64,000 bases of DNA from Virgibacillus dokdonensis (GTDB lineage: Bacteria > Bacillota > Bacilli > Bacillales > Amphibacillaceae). Positions 35,516 to 44,000 of the stretch are shown in pieces. How positions within the stretch are numbered: the stretch's first letter is position 1; the number at the start of each line of letters is the position of its first letter. The position numbers were made by a program, and so were the translations under genes. The stretch spans positions 2,476,986 to 2,540,985 of the forward strand of contig NZ_LT745763.1 of assembly GCF_900166595.1 (NCBI RefSeq). The letters run 5' to 3'. The notes under the pieces are model-generated. The model saw nothing but the letters and a program-made list of their open reading frames with translations, was not told where the DNA came from and did not search any database.

Positions 35516-36340
35516 TTAACCCTTATATTTTCCCCCATACCAATCTGCCTCTGTAACTCCAAATTTCTGCCTAAATCTCTCCGAGTACTTGTATAAATAG
35601 TAACTTCTTATTGCGACACTGTTAAAATATAAAAATAATAAACATGCGAAACATACAGCTAAAGGTGCAAAATCAATTAATGAACCAAATATTCTAGTTT
35701 CTAAATCATCTACTTCTGGAGAAATAACTTTTGTTAAATAATATAAAGCTCCGAATCCAAATAGTATACTTAACACATTTTTTCTATTTTTGCTTAGCCA
35801 CTCAACCAACGCTGTCCTTTTCTTTTTTGTACCATACACCATTTTCTTTGCATTTTGATAACTTTGATAAAAAACGAAAATAAAACTACATAAAAATAAT
35901 ACCGTATATAACATACGTAATGTATAGCTATTTACTATTAATTGGATAAATTTGAAGGCGAAAAGCAAAAATAGTAACCCACCAAGAGACAAAAAAAAGA
36001 TAAATAGAAAGTAACCTTTCGCATGATTTTTTTCTTTATATATAAAAGCTATCAATCCAGCAATAAAAAATATAAAAGCCTGGACATGTATATACCATAT
36101 ACTTGAAAATAAAGGGATAAATTCATTATTTTTATCAAATGATACTGCTAAATCATCTATATTGTTAGTAAAGAAAAAACTTACCCCGTAAACAACATAA
36201 GAACTACCTGAAAAAAATAATAAAAATATAATGAATTTATGCATTTTAAAATTTTTTATAGAGTTTATTGCCTCTTTCATAAAGTTCTCGCTAATTGCCT
36301 CTTCCACTTGAGAAAAAGACCCAGTAAATATGCTCTTCAT
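35516..36340 (-). CDS. 274-aa polytopic membrane protein, LXG-module paralog, candidate immunity protein
   Basis: Intact member of the local family. It starts MKSIFTGSFSQVEEAISENF, has six hydrophobic helices in two groups separated by a basic loop (YQNAKKMVYGTKKKRT) and ends in a charged tail after NSVAIRSYYLYKY. The last third resembles the 258-aa protein next to the toxin (ILFGFGALYYL against AIFGGLGAVYL; YSERFRQKF against CKKRFESFN), so the two appear distantly related. ATG at 36340 with AGGTGGAG upstream. A membrane location and multi-copy array next to a membrane-active LXG effector fit an immunity role. This is inference. Confidence 0.7.
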   Translation of the reverse strand: MKSIFTGSFSQVEEAISENFMKEAINSIKNFKMHKFIIFLLFFSGSSYVVYGVSFFFTNNIDDLAVSFDKNNEFIPLFSSIWYIHVQAFIFFIAGLIAFIYKEKNHAKGYFLFIFFLSLGGLLFLLFAFKFIQLIVNSYTLRMLYTVLFLCSFIFVFYQSYQNAKKMVYGTKKKRTALVEWLSKNRKNVLSILFGFGALYYLTKVISPEVDDLETRIFGSLIDFAPLAVCFACLLFLYFNSVAIRSYYLYKYSERFRQKFGVTEADWYGGKYKG

Positions 36341-36575
36341 CCTATCTCCACCTACTTACACAAAACTCACATTTTACATTTAAATTCATTTTAAATTTTT
36401 AATTATCTGTATCAGCATGTATAATGTGTTGTGCACTATACATGCGCATGAATAATTAATACTTCATATGGAGAGCCCCAGATCCAGCCGTCAAAAGCCT
36501 GCTATTTAGTGCTGGCTAACGTATCCAAACTATTACCTAAGAGTAATTCCTGTCTATCAATAATAGCTTAAATGC

Positions 36576-37190
36576 TTACTTTTCTATATCCATTTCAAAA
36601 TTAGCCATGTCTATATACACGTTATCTTTTGTTAAACGATTAAACATTTGCTCCTGTTGTGGAGTTACATCCAGCATAAATGGTATTGCGGTATCAGCAT
36701 GAAGGATGCCAAACTCTTCTTCAGTAAGCACTAACTCCATATTTTCAAATATGTATTCTCCATCTTGATTTCCAAATGTCATATCAAATTTGATATTCTT
36801 CATAGGATCTTTTAGTCGATTAATAGCCAGAAATAAAATAGATCGACTTCCATCAGGGTTAATTGAAATATCAAACGGATAGAGGCTAAAATCATTTGGA
36901 ACTCCCATTTTGGGATCTGCTTTAATTGCTTCATCTAAAACCGTATAGATTTCATTATTTTGAATTGTCATCCCCGCATCTTTGTCCTGTTTATGTAATT
37001 TCAATTGTAAGTCGTGCATTTGACCTCCAGCATGTTCACTTGTGTTTTGTTCATTTCCATTATCTGTTTTCGCCTGCGCTTCTGTATCTTCAGATTGCTT
37101 CTCACTGTCATCAATTTCCTTTGCATCATTACTACATGCAACCAATAAAAACAAAAGCGCAATCATGATTAGCATTAAAAACCTTTTCAT
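36576..37190 (-). CDS. Lipoprotein of the LXG module, 204 aa
   Basis: The signal peptide ends in the lipobox LLVACS, with C19 as the lipidated cysteine. An acidic Gln/Glu/Asp-rich linker of about 45 residues follows, then a folded domain of about 130 residues (NEIYTVLDEAIKADPKMG ... FSLYPFDISINPDGSRSILF ... NIKFDMTFGNQDGEYIFENM) with no recognised family. Outer-face anchoring is therefore predicted. ATG with GGGAGGGAG upstream. It follows the DUF5085-like pair by 30 bases and lies in the same orientation, so it may be a surface partner of the secretion module. Confidence 0.75.
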   Translation of the reverse strand: MKRFLMLIMIALLFLLVACSNDAKEIDDSEKQSEDTEAQAKTDNGNEQNTSEHAGGQMHDLQLKLHKQDKDAGMTIQNNEIYTVLDEAIKADPKMGVPNDFSLYPFDISINPDGSRSILFLAINRLKDPMKNIKFDMTFGNQDGEYIFENMELVLTEEEFGILHADTAIPFMLDVTPQQEQMFNRLTKDNVYIDMANFEMDIEK

Positions 37191-37222
37191 TATTCATTCT
37201 CCCTCCCCAATGGCTATTGCGT

Positions 37223-37669
37223 TTAAACTCCTACACTCATCTCCACATATCTTCTTCCCATATGGCTAGTCTTATACTCTACAAACACAGGGGTTTTCTG
37301 TTGCAATCCATTTTGTCTTATATAGTGCATTAGCTCCCAAAACTTCACTTGAGATGCTGCTTTAAAATCATCCATTAAGCGTGTCATTATCATTGGCTTG
37401 ACAGAAAAGTAACTATGAAAATATACTTGCTGCTCTTCATCCGAAATTGTAAAATTACTTTCAAGAATTGGCAAAAAAATTTCTGCCTGCATAACCTCAC
37501 TTGTTGGGTCGCTCAAAATAGTAAATAACATTCTACCATCTGGATGGTATCCTTCCTTTTCCAAAATAGATTGAAAATCTTTAATGGCTATATCAATTTC
37601 TTCCGGTACAAACTGATAATATTTTGAAACTACATTTGTATAAGCAATATGATGTTGTTCTACAATCAT
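37223..37669 (-). CDS. DUF5085-like protein, second of a pair
   Basis: Cytoplasmic protein of 148 residues with no signal or membrane helix. It resembles its neighbour (both have a central YxxxG ... FF or LFTI strand region followed by an F/YLPI segment), so the two are probably paralogs. Such proteins accompany LXG modules in Bacillaceae; the function is unknown, with chaperone or immunity roles possible. Its ATG overlaps the stop of the preceding gene by four bases, showing translational coupling. Confidence 0.65.
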   Translation of the reverse strand: MIVEQHHIAYTNVVSKYYQFVPEEIDIAIKDFQSILEKEGYHPDGRMLFTILSDPTSEVMQAEIFLPILESNFTISDEEQQVYFHSYFSVKPMIMTRLMDDFKAASQVKFWELMHYIRQNGLQQKTPVFVEYKTSHMGRRYVEMSVGV

Positions 37670-38133
37670 GACCCCTCACCTCTATGATTGAAAGGTACAT
37701 ATAGATCAATGATAAAATCATCATATACTTCCAACAGTACACAATAAAATGTAGCATCTATTGGTACATCATGAAGATGAGCATATTCTTGAATTCGCTG
37801 ATAAGCAGCATGGAAATCAGTTGCTTGATCCGCCTGGCGTAAAACTAAAGCGTCTTTAATATATAGTTTCTCTTGGAAATGAAAGTCGGTTTCATCTGAT
37901 AACTTAACAGGCTCGCTAATTGGCAAATAATATGTGAACTTACCAAATTTATCTTCGTTCTTTTCAGGAGAAACCGAAAAAAATATGGGACCATTTTGGT
38001 AAATACCTTCAGCAAGTATAAAATCTTCCATAATGAAAAAACCTTGTTGCCAATTTTTTCTTAACTGCCTTGTTTCATAGATTAATAAATTATCAAAAAT
38101 AAGTGAGCGAGTTTCAAATTGCAAATCAATCAT
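37666..38133 (-). CDS. DUF5085-like protein, first of a pair
   Basis: Cytoplasmic, 155 residues: MIDLQFETRSLIFDNLLIYE, then QGFFIMEDFILAEGIYQNGP, a YYLPISEPVKL strand and a C-terminal EVYDDFIIDLYVPF. It overlaps the end of the 258-aa membrane protein gene by eight bases, with GGGAGG inside that gene serving as ribosome binding site, and couples to the next gene by a four-base overlap. Placement directly after toxin and membrane protein suggests a helper or second immunity factor. Family assignment is from memory of the pattern. Confidence 0.65.
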   Translation of the reverse strand: MIDLQFETRSLIFDNLLIYETRQLRKNWQQGFFIMEDFILAEGIYQNGPIFFSVSPEKNEDKFGKFTYYLPISEPVKLSDETDFHFQEKLYIKDALVLRQADQATDFHAAYQRIQEYAHLHDVPIDATFYCVLLEVYDDFIIDLYVPFNHRGEGS

Positions 38134-38902
38134 CCTCCCTTTCCGATCCCATTGGCTTTAGATTCCCATCCTTATCAAAATTAAAACTTTCAAAACGTTT
38201 TTTGCAATAAAGAATAACTAATTGTTCAGGTAGCACAAAAAGCATGGTGTAAAATATTGCTAAACAAAGGATGCCTATAAATATATAATCGATGTGAATA
38301 AAATAAAAGTTTTTAGACAAAAATTGAATTAAATATACTGCTCCTAACCCACCAAATATTGCCAGAGGCATAAAAGATTTTTTTTCAAATCTCGCTCTTA
38401 TTTCACCTTTTTTAGAACCTTCTTTATAATGCCCTGCTCGTAATAATTTATAAAATCGCACGCAAGTAAAGACGAAAATCAATATTCCTAGTATAAGAGT
38501 GACAATGGTCGCCGTTAGCATAGACGCTGTTGTTGTGTCTACACTTCCTAGTATAAATATAGTAAATAGATATGCAAATACCCCAAAAAGATTTTGTGAC
38601 ACTAAAATAGTAACCAAATACTGTGTTTTCTCTCTTTTTTTATATATCTTTGAAAATGAATACATAATAGAGAATATGATTAAAACAATCGTAATTATTA
38701 AATGGATAGAAAAAATGTACTTTTTAAAAGGATAATAAGACTGATCTGCTACAACCACATACGTTACAATGAAAGTTAATACTTGCAAACAAGCAGCCAA
38801 AAGCAAGATTGCCCCTAAATTATTTGGCCCTTGCCTACCGGATTCTAAAGGCTTTCTTAACACAGCAAAATCTTCTTCTTGTAATTGATCTAATAATTTC
38901 AT
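38126..38902 (-). CDS. 258-aa polytopic membrane protein next to the LXG toxin, candidate cognate immunity protein
   Basis: Six hydrophobic helices: two (about 30-50 and 65-85), two (about 98-120 and 128-150), then two (about 177-198 and 205-228). A basic loop KEGSKKGEIRARFEKK lies before the last pair, and a hydrophilic C-terminus ends in SEREDD. ATG with GGGAGAGG upstream, 23 bases after the effector gene ends. First gene after an LXG effector is the usual immunity position. The effector's C-terminus looks membrane-inserting, for which a membrane immunity protein is expected. No catalytic motif was seen. Confidence 0.7.
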   Translation of the reverse strand: MKLLDQLQEEDFAVLRKPLESGRQGPNNLGAILLLAACLQVLTFIVTYVVVADQSYYPFKKYIFSIHLIITIVLIIFSIMYSFSKIYKKREKTQYLVTILVSQNLFGVFAYLFTIFILGSVDTTTASMLTATIVTLILGILIFVFTCVRFYKLLRAGHYKEGSKKGEIRARFEKKSFMPLAIFGGLGAVYLIQFLSKNFYFIHIDYIFIGILCLAIFYTMLFVLPEQLVILYCKKRFESFNFDKDGNLKPMGSEREDD

Positions 38903-38924
38903 TTACATTTCCTCTCCCTTGTTT

Positions 38925-40340
38925 CTAGCTGAACCAATCTTTTAATTTATGAAAAGCACCTTTCGCTCTATCCATTAAAGACTTATCACTTTTACCTAAT
39001 TTTTTATTCAATGCCCAGTTAAAAGCTATACCAAACCCAGCTCCAACTGCAGTTCCGACACCTGGAATTGGAATAAAGGCAGTCCCTGCAGCTGTAAAAC
39101 CAGCTTGCACAGCTCCGCTTATTGCAGTTTCAACTGTTGTGTCTACAGCAGCTCTAGAATATGCTTCTTCTCTTGTTAAACCATCTGCTCTAGCATCGTT
39201 ATAATTATTGTAATAGCTTAACCCTGCTCCAAGTGGTCCAAGCGCTTTTCCAGCAGTTCTTAAATGCCCATTCCCCAGTATATTTTTGGGATTTATACCA
39301 CTTATATTGTCTTTTGCTCCATGAACTGTTGATTTTCCAACAGCTTTAAATTTATCCCAATTTGTTGCCTTGTCATTGTAAGCTCTCATTTCGGGATATT
39401 CTTTAATTATATTTCTCCCCTCAGGAGACCATACTTGCTTTCCTGTTTTCTTATCATAATAATTTAAAGGAGTTTTTGCTCTTCCTGATTTGCCACTTTG
39501 GTATAGTGAATATTTTGCATGTTTATTCGGTTTTATACCTAATTCTTTTAAAGCTGCTTCGCTTGCATTAATACGATAAGTTATCCTTCCGTTTTTTTCA
39601 TATTTCGATACGCTTAACCCGTCATTTTCAGCTGCTCTAGCTATTGCTTTTGAAGAGGTATACCCAGATATTGAAGGGGCAAGATACGTACTGGTTAAAC
39701 TACTTAGCTTTTTAAAGTTTTCGTCGTTTTTATAATCACTAAACCTTTCTACACCTGCAGATCCTTTAACGGAGTTCATTGTCTTTTCAATATGTTCTAT
39801 TAAAGCCTTTGTTTGGGAATTGTGTGATTTTCCTTCATTGGTAAACGAATTAAAATTCTCTTCTAATTCAGTAATAGTCTCAACCACTTCTTTTTCATCC
39901 TGTACAATCGTATAAAAAGATGGAATACCTGCACTTGTAATGTCAGAAACATTGTGAATTGCTTTTTGAATACGATCATCTAAATCCCTCAACTTTTGAT
40001 AATCTATATTTATTTTGATTTGTTGATCGTTTAAGTAGTCACTTTGAATGATCGCATTCTCATGAGAATCTACATTTGAATGAAATGCTTCTAAATGATC
40101 TTTTAGATTGTGATTCAAGTCGGTAAACAATTCAGTAAGTGCTTCAATAATTCCATGCTTATGGAAGCTATCGAAATAACCTTTAGCGTTCTTTGCTGCC
40201 TTTCCAGAGAAAGTATCCATTCCAATAATTTGTTCGATATTAGTTGATATTTCTTTCAAACTTGATTTAATATGAGTAGATACCTTTTGGAAGTCACTAG
40301 AAAACTCGATAACCTCTGATATATCCACTTTATTCCCCAT
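38925..40340 (-). CDS. LXG-domain T7SS effector with glycine-zipper C-terminus
   Basis: Predicted secreted toxin of 471 residues. Residues 1 to about 200 form the helical LXG domain (VDISEVIEFSSDFQ at the start; FSGKAAKNAKGYFDSFH near 44-60). A middle region (about 240-330) contains KYSLYQSGKSGRAKTPLNYY and WSPEGRNII. The C-terminus (about 385-455) is a Gly/Ala-rich hydrophobic segment, SGAVQAGFTAAGTAF then IPIPGVGTAVGAGFGIAF, followed by a basic amphipathic end. No nuclease, ADP-ribosyl or NADase motif was seen. Glycine-zipper LXG toxins such as TelE and the T7SS toxin TspA depolarise membranes, so that is the inferred activity. ATG with AAAGGAGGG upstream. Confidence 0.85.
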   Translation of the reverse strand: MGNKVDISEVIEFSSDFQKVSTHIKSSLKEISTNIEQIIGMDTFSGKAAKNAKGYFDSFHKHGIIEALTELFTDLNHNLKDHLEAFHSNVDSHENAIIQSDYLNDQQIKINIDYQKLRDLDDRIQKAIHNVSDITSAGIPSFYTIVQDEKEVVETITELEENFNSFTNEGKSHNSQTKALIEHIEKTMNSVKGSAGVERFSDYKNDENFKKLSSLTSTYLAPSISGYTSSKAIARAAENDGLSVSKYEKNGRITYRINASEAALKELGIKPNKHAKYSLYQSGKSGRAKTPLNYYDKKTGKQVWSPEGRNIIKEYPEMRAYNDKATNWDKFKAVGKSTVHGAKDNISGINPKNILGNGHLRTAGKALGPLGAGLSYYNNYNDARADGLTREEAYSRAAVDTTVETAISGAVQAGFTAAGTAFIPIPGVGTAVGAGFGIAFNWALNKKLGKSDKSLMDRAKGAFHKLKDWFS

Positions 40341-40370
40341 CTAAACCCTCCTTTCGTTATAAATGTTCCA

Positions 40371-40661
40371 TCAGTCACTAGTTATCTTAGACGTTCCCTT
40401 ACTTAACTCTTCATCTTTTTCTTTCATACTTTCTCCTATATTTTTCAATGTGTCTATATCATTACTTAAAAGAGTTACGTATCTTTCCAGTATAGTCATT
40501 GCTTTAACCGCATTTTCCAAATCATTAGTAAACGGCGTAATATCCGTTTTATCAAAAGTCCAATTCTTATTAGTACTACTGTTTATATTGGAAACAGCAG
40601 CTTTTAACCTAGAAACATTCTCCCGAAAAACTTCTATGTTTATACCTACTTGCTCCCCCAT
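40371..40661 (-). CDS. YwqI-like (DUF5344) LXG-associated helical protein
   Basis: Small helical protein of 96 residues, MGEQVGINIEVFRENVSRLK onward, predicted as two helices of about 35 residues joined by a short WTFDKTDITPF turn. The size and the position between a YwqH-like gene and an LXG gene match the ywqH-ywqI-ywqJ order of Bacillus. Such partners bind the LXG domain and guide it to the secretion channel. ATG with AAAGGGAG eight bases upstream. Confidence 0.75.
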   Translation of the reverse strand: MGEQVGINIEVFRENVSRLKAAVSNINSSTNKNWTFDKTDITPFTNDLENAVKAMTILERYVTLLSNDIDTLKNIGESMKEKDEELSKGTSKITSD

Positions 40662-40666
40662 TTAAT

Positions 40667-41083
40667 CTACTCCCTTTCCTTTGCCCTTATTTGACTCTCC
40701 AGTGAATGGAGAGAGCTTTGCAGATTATTTAATCCTGCTGCATATGAAGCTTGATTGGCCTCATACCTTCTAATATCACTATCAATAGTCTCTTTTGCAT
40801 CCATCGATTTAGATAAATATTGCTGAATACTATCTCTATATAAGCTATACTTATTATCATACGTATCTTTATTATTTCCTCTCCATCTTCTGCCATCTTT
40901 CTCTAACTGATCAATGGATTTTTTAGTTGTTCTTAAATGTGTAATATTAGTTTCCAATGTATTAGAAGCTTCCTGTAACCTGCTAACCTTATCTTGCAAA
41001 ACTGATATTTCATTCCTTGCATTATTCATACCAAGTAACACAGTCCTTCTCTGCTCACGCAAAAGACTTAATGATGTGCTCAT
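40667..41083 (-). CDS. YwqH-like (DUF5082) LXG-associated helical protein
   Basis: 138 residues, almost entirely coiled-coil, with a WRG turn (DGRRWRGNNKDTYD, near 65-78) resembling the WXG motif of the ESAT-6 fold, and long helices either side. The family travels with LXG effectors and is thought to form a targeting complex with them. The gene starts 14 bases after essC and ends 5 bases before the YwqI-like start, so it is coupled to both. Confidence 0.75.
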   Translation of the reverse strand: MSTSLSLLREQRRTVLLGMNNARNEISVLQDKVSRLQEASNTLETNITHLRTTKKSIDQLEKDGRRWRGNNKDTYDNKYSLYRDSIQQYLSKSMDAKETIDSDIRRYEANQASYAAGLNNLQSSLHSLESQIRAKERE

Positions 41084-41096
41084 CCCTCACTCCCCC

Positions 41097-44000
41097 TTAT
41101 TCAGGTATTTTCAATTTTGTATGCTGATGATCCATTGCTAAATAACATTCAAATGGGTTTGGATATTTTTCCTGTCTAATAAATGGTTGCTTGAATATAT
41201 CCTGATCGCCAAGTCGCATACTCATCAATCCTACTATGGCTTGCGAACGTATATACTTAGCAACTTGTTCAAAGCTCAGTCCAATATAACTGTAATCCCC
41301 TATGAATATGAAATGGATGCCGGCCTTTTTGCCCTGTTCTATTAGAAGGGTTATTTCATCCACTTCTAATTGAGTACGATCACAAAAATCTTTTACATCG
41401 GCAATAAGAACAAGCCACCTAACATTCTCCCCCGTTGTCTGTTTAGTACGGATGTTAATTTCTGTCATAAGATCATTTTTCACAGAAATAACTCCTTCTT
41501 TTTCAGATATATATGCATGTAGGCTTTTTCCAATATCGGACAGTTGTTGTTCTGCCGTATCAATTAACATCGTTTGATAAAAACCAGAAAGAAGAGACAC
41601 ATTTTTTGCTAATGATTGACGTAATCTATCTAAACCATCTTGCCGGTCACTTACAACAGTTAAATGACCATGTTGGATTGGATCAAAAGCAAGTGGTTGT
41701 ACTTCCTCAAATTCCAATCCTAGGGGGACTTGCATTCCCTTTACAAGCTGTTTCGTCTTTCTATTGTTTTTAAACTTCTCAAAGTCAACCACTCCTTCAG
41801 GCATCATCGGAATTTCCTCTGGTAATTCACCATCCCAGAATGCTTCCATTTCTTTTGCAGTTGCTTGAATCGCATCAATAATTGCTAATGTCTCTTCACC
41901 TTCTGCAGGAAGCATGGTTTGGAATAATGCTGGTTCGTCCAGCTTAATCATCCCTCTTCCTGGTATTTCTTCAATTTCAATCTCTGTCCTACCGACAATT
42001 CCACGAGCCTCGGTTTCTTCAATTAAATAAAGTGGAATTTGAGTTTTAATATTCGACAATAACGGCATGCGCATGGCACTTTGTCGTCCGGCACTAATGG
42101 CTAGATGAATGCCAATACTTGCACCCTCTCTAGCAATTTGCGTAATTAGCTTTTCGAACTCATCAGAGAATGCTGCATCACGGACAGAATCATAGTTATC
42201 AATAACAATTAATTGATTTTCCACTATATCTCCGCTCGCTTTTTCATACATATCCATACTTGCAACGCCATAATTGCTTAACTTCTGTTTCCGTTCCTTG
42301 ATTTTACTGCTCATAAGACGGATGAATTTAGCTACTTTCTCTTCCTCATCCAGTAGCATCGTATCCGCAACATGTGGTAACGTTTTTAACGGTAATAAAC
42401 CATTGGTACCAAAATCTAGTAAGTACACATGTAAATGTTCGGGATGGTGCTGATGCACAAGATTCATAGTAACTGTTTGCAAGAACGTTGATTTTCCGTA
42501 GCCCGGGCTGGAAAAAACAGCAATATGTCCATGCTTCGTTAAATCAAGCGTAAGTGGCGATTGCGATTGCAATTCTGGCTGGTCTAGTAAACCTAATGTA
42601 ACAACTAGCGATTTCTTGCTTTCCTCTTGCCACACTTCTTTAAAATGAACATCATGTATTTCCTTTGGCAATATTCGTTCTGGTAACGGCGGAAGCCATG
42701 GTCTTGGAAGAGGATCAATTTGGCATTTTTCTGTGTAAGTAGCAATGTAATCAATCACCGCTTCCAATTCAGTTGGTTTTTTCTCCACATCTTGTTTATT
42801 GGCCAATCCACTTAAATCCTCGGTAAGAATATCATATTGACCTAAGTCATTAATCGCATAAACCGTTGTATCTATAAATTCATGATCTTCTTTATCTGGC
42901 ACGTAATCTGCGCCACTCCACGCACTTTGAAACAGTTCATAGATTTCATTGTTCCCAACTTGCAAGTACGCCCGTCCTGGTAACGTAATCTCCGCTGCAT
43001 CAGGTGTTTTCAATATTTCATTCGAATCACTCGCATTTTGTACTTTGAGCGCCAATTTAAATTTTGAGTTCGACCAAATTTGGTCATCGACAACTCCACT
43101 TGGCTTTTGTGTTGCAAGGATAAGATGGATACCAAGAGAACGCCCAATTCTCGCAGTGGATACAAGCTCTTTCATAAAATCTGGCTGTTCGGATTTCAGT
43201 TCTGCAAATTCGTCCGAAATCAAAAACAAGTGTGGCATCGCTTCGCTTGCTTTACCTTGCTTGTAAAGCTTCTGATATTGATTAATATGATTGACATTAT
43301 GCTCCCCAAATAGCCGTTGACGTTTTTGCAGCTCTGCTTTTATCGAAGCGAGCGCCCGCATTGATTGCGCTTTATCCAAATTCGTTATCGTTCCTAACAA
43401 ATGTGGCATGTCATGAAATAAATTTGCCATTCCACCGCCCTTATAATCTATGAGTAAAAAGGCAACTTCATAAGGATGAAAATTGATCCCTAAAGACAAA
43501 ATATAGGACTGAATAATTTCAGATTTCCCTGAACCAGTTGTACCAGCAACAAGACCATGTGGACCATGAGCCTTCTCATGTAAGTTTAATTGAACGATAT
43601 CTTCTTTACCCCGAAGACCTAATGGAACGGCTAAACTTTTATACGTTTCATTCACCTTCCAACGATGTTCAATATTTAAATCCGTTACATTTTCCACATC
43701 ATACATTTCTAGAAAAGTCACTTTTTCAGGTATAGAGTTTTTTAGATTTTGTAGATGATTGATCGGTGCCAAGGCACGGGTTATTTCTTCCTTATCAAAC
43801 CCTTCCGGATAATGATCCAGATGGAATTTTTTATTCACTAATTCTCCTTCTTCTAATAAAATGTTTCCATGCTTTGCATCACGAATGTCGATAACCGTTT
43901 TCACATGTTCTGGAAGTGCCTGCATGACATCTTGCACAAATACTAAGGATACACCAATTTCACTTAGATCTTCATTGAAAAATTCCATAATAATATGATC

